Part shown: piece by piece, positions 8,515 to 15,752 of the stretch
Position numbering within the stretch: position 1 is the first letter of the stretch
How the letters are laid out: each line of letters starts with the position of its first letter
Source of the DNA: an uncultured Eubacteriales bacterium
Lineage (GTDB): Bacteria; Bacillota; Clostridia; Lachnospirales; Bianqueaceae
Assembly (NCBI GenBank): GCA_902493345.1
Contig: CABUPM010000008.1
Coordinates: 1 to 38,199 of the forward strand
DNA: 38,199 bases
Direction of reading: 5' to 3'
The notes under the pieces: model-generated
What the model saw: the letters and a program-made list of their open reading frames with translations, nothing else
Databases searched by the model: none
What the model was told of the DNA's origin: nothing
Position numbers and translations under genes: made by a program

Positions 8515-8814
8515 TTATTTCCCGATGGTCATCTGAATGGCGGACTCGGTCCCTTCGGCCGGAGCCGCGATGATGGTATGGGAAGTGATATGGGCTATGG
8601 GGGCTGCGGCCTGCAGGGCAGCGTCCATGGCAGCGTGGACGTCAGAGACGGACCCGCGCATCTTCACGCAGGCTCCGGATTTCAGACGGTTCCGTTCTAC
8701 AGCCTGAATGCGGACGTTGGCAGCTTTGGACGCGACATCCAGCGCGACGAAGCAGGCGCATTCGCTGTCCAGCTCGAAGATGCCGATAGCCATTCCCGTG
8801 TATTGTTCGTTCAT
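8515..8814 (-). CDS. Bacterial microcompartment shell protein (single BMC domain)
   Basis: 99-residue BMC-domain protein, first of the pair. Features are YTGMAIGIFELDSECACFVALDVASKAANV (first strand and helix; ALDVASKAANV matches the lysine-containing edge motif of BMC-H hexamers), then VKMRGSVSDVHAAMDAALQ (second strand and helix). AGGAGG 7 nt before the ATG supports the start. It differs clearly from the downstream paralogue (pore segment RLKSGAC versus KCGGH), so the two are not a recent duplication. Two different hexamer-forming subunits could make mixed sheets, but a closed shell also needs BMC-P pentamers, which are absent from the window. Confidence 0.9.
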   Translation of the reverse strand: MNEQYTGMAIGIFELDSECACFVALDVASKAANVRIQAVERNRLKSGACVKMRGSVSDVHAAMDAALQAAAPIAHITSHTIIAAPAEGTESAIQMTIGK

Positions 8815-8855
8815 AATATTGCCTCCTGGAGATTGATATGCCTCTTATGAGTCCT

Positions 8856-8885
8856 ATTGTAGCACGATTCCGGAGGGAATGTCAA
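8856..8885 (-). promoter_or_regulatory. Promoter of the BMC operon with GGAAT/ATTCC repeats
   Basis: Minus strand TTGACA (8880-8885), 18-bp spacer, TACAAT (8856-8861). The -35 box and spacer carry alternating GGAAT and ATTCC half-sites (8867-8889), including ATTCC-4-GGAAT inside the spacer, a plausible operator. Confidence 0.65.
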
Positions 8886-8939
8886 TTCCAAGAAAGCAAA
8901 GGGGTAGATCAAAAACTTACAAAAAATTTCTAATTACTC

Positions 8940-8968
8940 TTGACAATTCGTGAAGAATATTGTATAGT
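8940..8968 (+). promoter_or_regulatory. Sigma-A promoter of the cold-shock gene
   Basis: TTGACA (8940-8945), 17-bp spacer, TATAGT (8963-8968). Transcription should start near 8975, giving a leader of about 114 nt. Confidence 0.85.
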
Positions 8969-8996
8969 GGGGATGTATCCAGATGTCTCATTGATT

Positions 8997-9048
8997 TCAC
9001 ATGTTTGTAGGTCAGTTTCACATTGGCTTACACTGCATGTGATTTTTT
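8997..9048 (+). promoter_or_regulatory. Terminator-like hairpin in the csp leader (candidate attenuator)
   Basis: Outer stem TCACATG (8997-9003) with CATGTGA (9036-9042), inner stem TGTAGGTCA (9006-9014) with TGGCTTACA (9024-9032), followed at once by six T (9043-9048). It lies between the csp promoter and the RBS and has the form of an intrinsic terminator. Competing pairings are possible: TGTATC (8974-8979) with GATACA (9049-9054) and CCAGAT (8979-8984) with ATCTGG (9067-9072), the latter next to the RBS. Confidence 0.65.
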
Positions 9049-9088
9049 GATACAGTTCGATGCAATATCTGGTAAGGAGGTGTTTTCA

Positions 9089-9304
9089 ATGAATTCTGGT
9101 ACCGTTAAATGGTTCAACGCTGAGAAGGGCTACGGCTTCATCTCTAACGATGAGGGCGGCGATGATGTATTCGTACATTTCTCTTCCATCATGGTTGACG
9201 GCTTCAAGACCCTGAATGAGGGACAGAAGGTTACCTTCGACGTAGAAGCTGATCCTAAGAACAGCAGCAAGATGCGTGCAGTTAATGTTCACATCGTTGG
9301 CTAA
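9089..9304 (+). CDS. csp: Cold-shock protein, CspA family
   Basis: 71-residue single cold-shock domain, an RNA/ssDNA-binding chaperone of the cytoplasm. It opens NSGTVKWFNAEKGYGFIS with RNP1 (KGYGFI) and RNP2 (DVFVHFS) intact. Family size is 65-72, so it is complete. The longer frame from 9023 runs through the leader and is rejected: TAAGGAGG lies 8 nt before the ATG at 9089. The codon choice is noticeably more optimal than in neighbours (GTA, AAG, CTG, GGC), as expected for an abundant protein. It is monocistronic, with a strong promoter, a long structured leader and a terminator. Csp proteins melt RNA hairpins and act as antiterminators, so control by the leader is plausible. Confidence 0.96.
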   Translation: MNSGTVKWFNAEKGYGFISNDEGGDDVFVHFSSIMVDGFKTLNEGQKVTFDVEADPKNSSKMRAVNVHIVG

Positions 9305-9322
9305 TGAACACAAAAGCAAGAG

Positions 9323-9352
9323 ACCGCTCTTCGAGAAGAAGGGCGGTTTTTT
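9323..9352 (+). terminator. Terminator of csp
   Basis: Stem ACCGCTCTT (9323-9331) with AAGGGCGGT (9339-9347), followed by a T-run. Confidence 0.92.
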
Positions 9353-9416
9353 CATGCCGTCATAGATCTGTAATATTTTTCCGTAAACTTTTAATGAACA
9401 TTTTGTGAATTTCTGA

Positions 9417-9445
9417 TTGACATTTCTTGCAAACTTCGTTATACT
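9417..9445 (+). promoter_or_regulatory. Sigma-A promoter of the purine permease
   Basis: TTGACA (9417-9422), 17-bp spacer, TATACT (9440-9445). The roughly 60-nt leader has a small CAGA/TCTG hairpin but lacks the conserved core of a purine riboswitch. Confidence 0.85.
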
Positions 9446-9513
9446 AAAAATACCTGTTGTCAGATAATGTCTGATTAGCGGAGACTACATTTTATGTTAG
9501 GAGCGTGACTTCT

Positions 9514-10860
9514 TTGAAGGACTTTTTCAAGCTCAAGGAACATGGCACCACGACAAAGACTGAGGTTCTGGCTGGTATTACGACATTCCTTTCGATGGCG
9601 TATATCCTGGCAGTTAACCCGTCAATGCTGGCAGCCGCAGGCATGGATTCAGGCGCTGTATTTACTGCAACGGCAGTATCCGCGGCAGTAGCCAGCCTGA
9701 TCATGGGATTCTATGCGAATTATCCCGTAGCCCTGGCGTCCGGTATGGGACTGAATGCGTATTTCGCGTATTCCGTATGCCCGATGCTGGCTGGTATGGG
9801 AATCACTGATCCCTGGCAGGTAGCCTTGGCGGCAATTCTGGTAGAAGGTCTGATCTTCATCATTCTTTCTATCTTTAAGTTCCGCGAAGCACTGGTCAAT
9901 TCTGTGCCGGCGAACCTGAAGTATGGCATCTCTGCCGGTATCGGCCTTTTTATCACAATTGTTGCTCTGGAAGGCGCAGGCATCATCGCAGATGACGCGT
10001 CTACACTGGTAACTCTGGGCGATGTGAGCCAGCCGAACTTTGTTCTGGCGATGGTAGGCCTGATCCTGATCGGCATTATGTGGCACTTTAAGGTAAAGGG
10101 CTCCATTCTGTGGGGCATCCTTGCAACCTGGATTCTGGGCATCTTCGCGCAGCTCATCGGCTGGTATCAGGGCAATTCTCTGATCCCGTCCTTCAGCAAT
10201 CTGCTGCCTCCGTCCCTGGGCCCCACGTTCTTCAAGTTTAACTTTGAATATGCAGCGCAGAACTTTACCGGATTCCTGGTTATCGTATTTGCGTTCCTGT
10301 TCGTAGACCTGTTCGATACCGTTGGTACGCTGATCGGTGTTGCGGATCAGGGCAATCTGCTGGATGAGAATGGCAAGCTGCCTCGTGCAGGAGCTGCTCT
10401 GATGAGCGACGCGGTTGGTACAGTAGTAGGCGCGTGCCTGGGTACTTCTACAGTTACAAGCTATGTTGAGTCCACCGCAGGTGTAGCAGAAGGCGGACGT
10501 ACCGGTCTGACGGCTGTTACGGCAGGTCTGATGTTCATCCTGGCACTGTTCTTCTCCCCGATCTTCCTGGCGATCCCCAGCTTCGCGACCGCTCCGGCAC
10601 TGATCTTCGTAGGTCTTCTGATGATGAAGTCCGTTCTGAAGATGAAGTTTGATGGAGATATCGCTGATGTAATCGGCGGCTTTGTAGCACTGGTAATGAT
10701 GCCCTTTACCTATTCCATCGCGAATGGTATCATGTTCGGTATCCTGACCTGGCTGGTTCTGAAGGTTTGCACCGGCAAGATCAAGGAGATTCATCCGGTT
10801 ATGTGGGTATCCGCAGCGCTCTTTGTAGTACGTATCATCTCTCTGGTAATGCACTGGTAA
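9514..10860 (+). CDS. NCS2-family purine permease (AzgA/PbuG-like)
   Basis: 448-residue polytopic membrane protein of the nucleobase:cation symporter 2 family, AzgA branch, which imports adenine, guanine or hypoxanthine. It opens MKDFFKLKEHGTTTKTEVLAG, the standard AzgA start, followed by about 12 hydrophobic segments with GFYANYPVALASGMGLNAYFAYSV and FLFVDLFDTVGTLIGVA, the typical substrate-site regions. TTG at 9514 is chosen because AGGAG ends 10 nt upstream; the GTG at 9505 is only 1 nt from it. Codon choice is optimal, as for csp, suggesting high expression. It is a single-gene unit. Together with adenine deaminase at the window's left edge it suggests purine salvage, though the two are not adjacent. 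Confidence 0.94.
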   Translation: MKDFFKLKEHGTTTKTEVLAGITTFLSMAYILAVNPSMLAAAGMDSGAVFTATAVSAAVASLIMGFYANYPVALASGMGLNAYFAYSVCPMLAGMGITDPWQVALAAILVEGLIFIILSIFKFREALVNSVPANLKYGISAGIGLFITIVALEGAGIIADDASTLVTLGDVSQPNFVLAMVGLILIGIMWHFKVKGSILWGILATWILGIFAQLIGWYQGNSLIPSFSNLLPPSLGPTFFKFNFEYAAQNFTGFLVIVFAFLFVDLFDTVGTLIGVADQGNLLDENGKLPRAGAALMSDAVGTVVGACLGTSTVTSYVESTAGVAEGGRTGLTAVTAGLMFILALFFSPIFLAIPSFATAPALIFVGLLMMKSVLKMKFDGDIADVIGGFVALVMMPFTYSIANGIMFGILTWLVLKVCTGKIKEIHPVMWVSAALFVVRIISLVMHW

Positions 10861-10879
10861 GATGAAGGATTAAGAAAGC

Positions 10880-10911
10880 AAACAGTCCGCAACCATGGTT
10901 GTGGACTGTTT
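10880..10911. terminator. Bidirectional terminator
   Basis: Nearly perfect 15-bp stem AACAGTCCGCAACC / GGTTGTGGACTGTT with a CATG tip, serving the permease gene and the convergent minus-strand DUF1836 operon. Confidence 0.92.
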
Positions 10912-10930
10912 GTAGTTTTAAATATTCTAC

Positions 10931-11488
10931 TTATGCTTCATTTTGCAGCTGCCGAAGAATCAGTTCGGCCAGTTTCTTTTCTTCTGCCGCATGATTGGCT
11001 AACAGCAGCGCATACATCAGAGCCGGACGTTCATCGGCTGGCGGAACCTGGAGATTGGTACGGAGTTTGTCATAATGGCTCTCGACAGCGGCATAGAGGT
11101 CGGTGCGCAGTTCCTTTTCCAACAGCAGGTATTCTTCGTAGAATTTCCGCAGGCTGTCACTATCGCCAGTACTATGCAGCAAATGGTTGGTGTAGAGGCC
11201 GATGTCCTCCATATTCAGAACGGCTTTGAGCTTACAGATCATAAGTAGACAGAGGAGATGCTCCCGGGAGTATTTTTTCTTTTCCGGAGGCGGGAGAACA
11301 CCGGATTTGGTCAAGCTGTTAATCAGTGTTTTGGCAGGATGTTTTCCCTCCCCAGGTTCGGTGCCTGGGCAGATGCGGCCCTCCAGCAGAGTTGTCACCT
11401 GATCCATATATAGTGGAATGGAAGGCAGATCCTTGTACTCTAAGGGTTGCTCAGCGGCCAGCTGATCGATCAGTTGCGCAATCTCCAT
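10931..11488 (-). CDS. DUF1836 protein (MerR-like helix-turn-helix)
   Basis: 185-residue predicted DNA-binding protein of the DUF1836 family, common in Firmicutes. The family core is visible: YMDQVTTLLEGRI, then TLINSLTKSGVLPPPEKKKYSREHLLCLLMI, a winged-helix segment like that of MerR, then a helical C-terminal half rich in Leu and Glu. GGAG lies 7 nt before the ATG. It is the last gene of a three-gene minus-strand operon, 12 bp after the rhomboid-like gene. Its targets are unknown; its place suggests it responds to or serves the two membrane proteins upstream in the operon. Family call is firm, function is inference. Confidence 0.88.
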   Translation of the reverse strand: MEIAQLIDQLAAEQPLEYKDLPSIPLYMDQVTTLLEGRICPGTEPGEGKHPAKTLINSLTKSGVLPPPEKKKYSREHLLCLLMICKLKAVLNMEDIGLYTNHLLHSTGDSDSLRKFYEEYLLLEKELRTDLYAAVESHYDKLRTNLQVPPADERPALMYALLLANHAAEEKKLAELILRQLQNEA

Positions 11489-11500
11489 ACAATAGCTCCT

Positions 11501-12349
11501 TTACTGTCCCTGCGGGGGCGTCCATTGCTTATTCGGGTCCTTATAGTGTACATGATCATATAGATGGTCCATGCAGTATTCACGGGAACCGTCGCATTGA
11601 GAACAGTAGCGGAACTGCATGTTCGGATCGTCCTTTTCCGTCTTTCCACAGATGCAGCAGCGATGAAACGGAACATCGTAAATCACCTTGCCGGGGCCCT
11701 GATGGGTAGGCCGGGATTTTTGAACATACTGTTTACGGCGGACGGCATAGCGGATCTTCTGGATGAGCTGCGGGCCGAAGAACAGGATATAGTTCAGGAA
11801 GCAGGCAAGGATCATCAGGCGAGTCGCCCAGCTGCCGACGATGAATTGATAGAGCAGCAGAGCAGCAGACAAGAGGCCAAGCCATTTTACTTTGATAGGA
11901 ATAAAGAAGAAAAGTAAAAGCTGGACATCAGGGAACAGAGTGGCAAACGCCAGAAATAGCGACTCATTTAAATAGGTTGTACTGCCGTAGATGTTGAAGA
12001 TCAGAGAGGCAGCAATGGTGCAGAGGACACCAATCAGATAATATACGTTAAAACGGAAGGCACCCCAACGGCTTTCCAGAGCGCAGCCTATAAAATAATC
12101 GAAATACAGAGCGATCGCGACTGTAAACAGGCTGCCGACATAGACAGAAGGCGGAATGAAGAGGAATGTGACTAAGCGCCAGACCTGTCCGTGCAGGACC
12201 TGATACGGATCCAATGTCAGGAACCTGACAAAATCTGTATTGAAGATGCACATGCAGAATACAGCGATATTTCCAAAAACGATATACAGCATCAGATTGC
12301 GGATGGCAAAGCGTCCAAGCTTGCGATCCAGCGTATCCATGAGTTTCAA
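11501..12349 (-). CDS. Rhomboid-like membrane protein lacking catalytic residues, with C-terminal zinc-ribbon-like tail
   Basis: 282-residue polytopic membrane protein. The first 200 residues give about six hydrophobic segments with the rhomboid L1 motif GQVWRLVTFLFIP, but the GxSG serine motif is absent (NESLFLAFATLFP at that place) and no catalytic His is seen, so it is probably a pseudoprotease of the rhomboid/derlin type. The cytosolic tail from about residue 205 is basic and then cysteine-rich: HRCCICGKTEKDD, FRYCSQCDG, EYCMDH (about residues 228-255), a likely zinc-binding module. Start is TTG at 12349, supported by AAGGAGG 8 nt upstream; the next ATG is 9 nt further. It lies between the surface protein and the DUF1836 gene. 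Dead rhomboids elsewhere bind and route membrane clients. Confidence 0.82.
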   Translation of the reverse strand: MKLMDTLDRKLGRFAIRNLMLYIVFGNIAVFCMCIFNTDFVRFLTLDPYQVLHGQVWRLVTFLFIPPSVYVGSLFTVAIALYFDYFIGCALESRWGAFRFNVYYLIGVLCTIAASLIFNIYGSTTYLNESLFLAFATLFPDVQLLLFFFIPIKVKWLGLLSAALLLYQFIVGSWATRLMILACFLNYILFFGPQLIQKIRYAVRRKQYVQKSRPTHQGPGKVIYDVPFHRCCICGKTEKDDPNMQFRYCSQCDGSREYCMDHLYDHVHYKDPNKQWTPPQGQ

Positions 12350-12368
12350 AGATATACCTCCTTAATCA

Positions 12369-14210
12369 TCAGATAAAGAAATCATCCGGAGACAGGGTTT
12401 CATAATCATCCTCTTTTTTAGCGTCCTTTTCGGACTCTGCTTCCGGTTCCGCAGGCACAGGCTCCGCGGCGGGTGCTTCCTGTGACTCCGGGGTCGGAGA
12501 CTGCGGTTCTTGATAGAAGTCCAGATCCGGCAGAATACCGGTTACCTCCTGAATCGTAGTGGTATGAACCTCGGTCATCTTCATGACCGGAATCTTCTGT
12601 GTGGCTTCTTTCCATTGCGCAAAGGCATTGCTGTCCAGCTGAATATCTTCCGGATCAGCCGGTGTAGACAGAGTATCATCCAAAGGCTCCAGCTGCGCCG
12701 TCTGTGAGTATTCCGGCTCATCGTCCTGAGCTTTGCGGCGGTGATAGGTGCGTGCCAGCAGTATGATGAGGACAATCAGCAGCAGCATAAAGAGGACAAG
12801 CCCAATCAGAATGTAGGGGATATAGCGTACAAATCCGCTGAGGAACTGCGTTGTGCCGCCGGAAGAGGAGCTGTCGTAAGAAGAGATCAGAGAACCGGCA
12901 GAAGAATCCTGTACGGAATCATTCGCGGAGAGCTCGCCCTCAAACTCGCCCGTGTAAGAACGCAGCGTATCATTGGAGACGTTGTAATAGAAATAATCCC
13001 GTGTCCCAGAACCATTCTGTACATATACGATGTATTCCTGCGCGTTAGACGGGCTGACAAAAGCCTGGATACTGCGGCCATGGATCGTGACGGCCTGCAA
13101 AGAAGTCCCCTGCGGGATCTTACTACCCATGGAAGCATCCAGCACCAGGTGGGTCTCACCGTTGATATAAAGGGAGACAAAGTTGAGACAGGTCTGCGTT
13201 TGCGGATCATACAGATAGAAAGCGCCGTTTTCTCCGCGGAAATCCGTCAGATAGAACAGTAGCGTGCCATCCGGGGATTGCGCGACGTCCATGCTTTGTC
13301 CGCTCAGAACATAAGAGCCTCTGGAGAAACCGCTGGGAATCGAGGTCCCCTGCGGTATGGACTGCATATACATGGTAATGCCGTCGATCTTAAAGGAGAT
13401 CAGGTCATTGCTGGCAGAAGAATCGGCAGAGGAATTGCTGCCTATAGAACTGTCCTCTATTGAAGAATTGGTGGAGCTTTCCTCGGCGGCCGCACGGGTA
13501 ATGGTTACTGTATAAACAATACTTGTACCATCCGGAGCGATAACAGTAATCGGCCGGATATTATCACCGACGGCAAGGTCCGAAACTCCGGATACCTGAA
13601 CAGCGGCGGTCGCGTCGTTGGCAATAGCGCTCAGTGTAACGGTAGTGATGTTATTGGGAACGCTTAAAGTGTATTCGGTAATGCTCGGAGAAAAGGAAGG
13701 ACTCAGCACGCCGTAGGATGCCATCAGGCTTTTCAGTGTCGCGTCGGAAGACATGGTCCCGGTTGGGCTGACATGGACATCTTTACTGCCGGTGGGTGTA
13801 CCTACACTCTCGGCCTGACCATTGTACATGGAACTCTCGACGACACGGATTGACGTATCGCCCTCAGCACGCGCGACAAAGCTCAGCGTATACTCCAACA
13901 CGGTAGAGGCTTCGGATTCCATGGCGCGGAGGGTAAGAGAACCGGTATCGCCCTCGGCGGCGCCGCCGGTATATTCCAGAATGCCCGGATCATAGGTGAT
14001 CTGGGCAAATACGCCGGCCAGCTGTTCACTGCTCTCAAAACGCAGTGTAACATAGAGCCAGTCTCCGACTTCCAGCGAATCCGAGCTCACGCCCACGGTT
14101 AGGTTGGAGACGGCGGCATAAACCCGATTATCAGATGTATGGTACATCGTTCCCATAATGCAGAAAATAGCACAAAGGCAAGCGAGCAGCTTTTTCCATG
14201 CAAGCTTCAT
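12369..14210 (-). CDS. Membrane-anchored surface protein with cohesin-like and cadherin-like domains
   Basis: 613-residue single-pass protein. Signal peptide at residues 1-32 (LLACLCAIFCIMGTM ... VYA), then a cohesin-type beta domain (about 33-145: LEVGDWLYVTLRFES ... ITYDPGILEYTGG), a cadherin-like beta-sandwich domain (about 155-250: DATLKSLMASYGVLSPSFS ... ITEYTLSVPNN ... YTVTITR), a Ser/Asn-rich linker, a further extracellular domain with YFYYNVSNDTLRSY, a second Ser-rich linker, one transmembrane helix (about 462-485) and a long acidic Pro/Glu-rich cytoplasmic tail of about 125 residues. ATG at 14210 has AGGAGA 7 nt upstream; the longer frame to 14390 crosses the promoter. First gene of an operon with the dead rhomboid and DUF1836. 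The big cytoplasmic tail argues for signalling rather than simple anchoring. Confidence 0.83.
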   Translation of the reverse strand: MKLAWKKLLACLCAIFCIMGTMYHTSDNRVYAAVSNLTVGVSSDSLEVGDWLYVTLRFESSEQLAGVFAQITYDPGILEYTGGAAEGDTGSLTLRAMESEASTVLEYTLSFVARAEGDTSIRVVESSMYNGQAESVGTPTGSKDVHVSPTGTMSSDATLKSLMASYGVLSPSFSPSITEYTLSVPNNITTVTLSAIANDATAAVQVSGVSDLAVGDNIRPITVIAPDGTSIVYTVTITRAAAEESSTNSSIEDSSIGSNSSADSSASNDLISFKIDGITMYMQSIPQGTSIPSGFSRGSYVLSGQSMDVAQSPDGTLLFYLTDFRGENGAFYLYDPQTQTCLNFVSLYINGETHLVLDASMGSKIPQGTSLQAVTIHGRSIQAFVSPSNAQEYIVYVQNGSGTRDYFYYNVSNDTLRSYTGEFEGELSANDSVQDSSAGSLISSYDSSSSGGTTQFLSGFVRYIPYILIGLVLFMLLLIVLIILLARTYHRRKAQDDEPEYSQTAQLEPLDDTLSTPADPEDIQLDSNAFAQWKEATQKIPVMKMTEVHTTTIQEVTGILPDLDFYQEPQSPTPESQEAPAAEPVPAEPEAESEKDAKKEDDYETLSPDDFFI

Positions 14211-14307
14211 AAGTATCTCTCCTATCGAAATGATTGTTAATTGGTATTTATCATAAATGGCCTGTATATATCGTAAAAACGAAACAAATGACCGCTGGGA
14301 CCTGATT

Positions 14308-14335
14308 ATTATAACATAAAAGCAGACGACTGCAA
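14308..14335 (-). promoter_or_regulatory. Promoter of the cohesin/rhomboid/DUF1836 operon
   Basis: Minus strand TTGCAG (14330-14335), 16-bp spacer, TATAAT (14308-14313), leaving a leader of about 90 nt that is A/T-rich without a clear fold. Confidence 0.7.
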
Positions 14336-14418
14336 ACACTTTTACATTTTTGTTAATAAAATTTTCAACAGTGTAATATATTTTAGACACAATCCAGGGA
14401 AGATTTGCAAAAAAGCAC

Positions 14419-14447
14419 TTGACAAATGGGAGGGGATACTGTAAAAT
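14419..14447 (+). promoter_or_regulatory. Promoter of tRNA-Trp
   Basis: TTGACA (14419-14424), 17-bp spacer, TAAAAT (14442-14447), 19 bp before the mature tRNA. Confidence 0.85.
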
Positions 14448-14466
14448 ATAGTTTGTCTTTTGGCAT

Positions 14467-14539
14467 AGAGGAATAGTTCAGTCGGTAGAACGTCGGTCTC
14501 CAAAACCGAATGTCGTGGGTTCGAGTCCTACTTCCTCTG
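14467..14539 (+). tRNA. tRNA-Trp (anticodon CCA)
   Basis: Full cloverleaf of 73 nt. Acceptor AGAGGAA (14467-14473) pairs with TTCCTCT (14532-14538), discriminator G. Anticodon stem TCGGT/ACCGA around loop CTCCAAA, anticodon CCA at 14500-14502. The T-loop is TTCGAGT. The 3' CCA is not encoded. Single tRNA with its own promoter and terminator. Confidence 0.97.
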
Positions 14540-14544
14540 TTAGG

Positions 14545-14585
14545 AAAACCGCTTGAATAAGTCAATATTCAGGTGGTTTTTGTTT
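14545..14585 (+). terminator. Terminator after tRNA-Trp
   Basis: Imperfect stem AAAACCGCTTGAATA with TATTCAGGTGGTTTT, then a T-rich tract. Confidence 0.8.
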
Positions 14586-14696
14586 TTAAGTACGGAAGAT
14601 CTGAAAAAGGAGCAATGGAGTCTATGGATAGTAGAATGAGAGAATCGTAACTCTCAGAGATCTGACACCGGAATGGTGGATATAATCATGTGCCCA
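14586..14696. other. Intergenic stretch without a recognised gene
   Basis: Between the tRNA terminator and the next promoter. Only an 11-codon reading frame behind AGGAG (start 14615) and a small GAGA/TCTC hairpin are seen; neither can be supported as a gene. Confidence 0.5.
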
Positions 14697-14725
14697 TTGC
14701 AAAAGGAAAATCCGCGTGTTATAAT
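14697..14725 (+). promoter_or_regulatory. Promoter of the alpha/beta hydrolase gene cluster
   Basis: TTGCAA (14697-14702), 17-bp spacer, TATAAT (14720-14725). Confidence 0.8.
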
Positions 14726-14748
14726 AGAAATGGATATCGGACTCTAAG

Positions 14749-14800
14749 AAAGCTGCCGTATGGCAGCTTTTCAAAAATATTATGGTTAGCTGGCGCTAAC
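14749..14800 (+). promoter_or_regulatory. Two hairpins in the leader of the hydrolase cluster
   Basis: Hairpin 1 is AAAGCTGCC (14749-14757) / GGCAGCTTT (14762-14770) with a GTAT loop followed by TC, weakly terminator-like. Hairpin 2 is GTTAGC (14785-14790) / GCTAAC (14795-14800). Both lie between the promoter and the ATG at 14835. Confidence 0.5.
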
Positions 14801-14834
14801 TTACGCAAAAGCCTTATCCAGAGGAGCGGAGAGC

Positions 14835-15739
14835 ATGAGAGTTTTAGAATATGGAAGAGAGCATGAAAAGACGCTGCTTTTTCTGCCGTGTACAGCGGAG
14901 CCGGAGTGGGCATTTACAGATTCGGTAACGCTGTTGGCGCAAAATTACCATGTAATGCAGATCGTCTATAATGGCCACGGCGAAACAGGAGAGGATTTTG
15001 ATTCCGTGGAGGCTACAGTGGATGAAGTGACGGATTGGCTGCGCAGCCAGGGTGTTGCATATCTGGACGCGGCTTACGGATGCTCGTTGGGCGGCGCGTG
15101 TCTGACGCGCCTGCTTGCGTTGGGGAAAATCCCGGTCGGACACGCGATCATTGACGCGGGGATTACACCGTATCAGATGCCGCTGTTCGCACGCCGCCTG
15201 GTGTGTCTGTGTGACTACCTGGGCTTCAAGCTTGTCACGAGGAACCGAAAGGCCCTAGAGACATTCTATCCGCCGGAGCGCTGGACGCTGCCGGGACGGG
15301 ATTTGGTGAAGGAATATGAAGCGTTGGCGGTGTACCTGAAGACATATTCGAACCGTACGATCCGCAATATCTTCTGGTCGGCGAATAACTACGCACTGCC
15401 GCCGAAACCGGCGAAAATGAAAAACGCATGGAGCAAATGGGCGATTACGGGAAAGCGTTTATGCAAATGCTCGGCGGCGCGCGTCCCTATGTGACGGAGC
15501 AGAGCTGTAAGAATCAGTTTTACTCGGATCTCATTACCCCTCTGCCGGAGAAGATTGATGTGCCGGGTACAGAGATTCACATTTTCTATGCCCTTAAAAT
15601 GGGCCCCAAGTATCGCACCCGCTATGAGCAGCACTTTGCTGGTCCGGTGATTCACGAACAGGATCTGCGGCATGAGGAGCTGTTAGCGTGCTACCAGGAA
15701 CAATGGGCGCAGCTTGTGAAAAGTATAATACAGTTCTGA
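14835..15739 (+). pseudogene. Alpha/beta hydrolase, frameshifted
   Basis: Two overlapping frames make one alpha/beta-fold hydrolase of about 300 residues. The first frame (14835-15494) carries the N-terminal part with the nucleophile elbow AYGCSLGGA (GxSxG type) and cap region to SANNYALPPKP. The second frame, entered near 15412-15428, reads GENEKRMEQMGDYGKAFMQML and continues to the C-terminal motifs IHIFYALKMGPKYRTRYEQ and VIHEQDLRHEELL, which look like the natural C-terminus, ending at 15739. Past the switch the first frame (KMKNAWSKWAIT...) has no family character. A small deletion just before GENEKR is the simplest cause; an assembly indel cannot be excluded. GAGGAGCGGAG precedes the ATG. 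It is followed 13 bp later by a second hydrolase. Confidence 0.8.
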
Positions 15740-15752
15740 GGTGGAGGAGCGT

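Noticed and set aside
9440..9513. Purine riboswitch before the NCS2 permease
   Set aside because: The leader is only about 60 nt and lacks the conserved loop and junction sequences of the purine aptamer.
14615..14650. Eleven-codon peptide frame after the tRNA gene
   Set aside because: Has an AGGAG nearby but no promoter before it, no conservation information and no regulatory arrangement.
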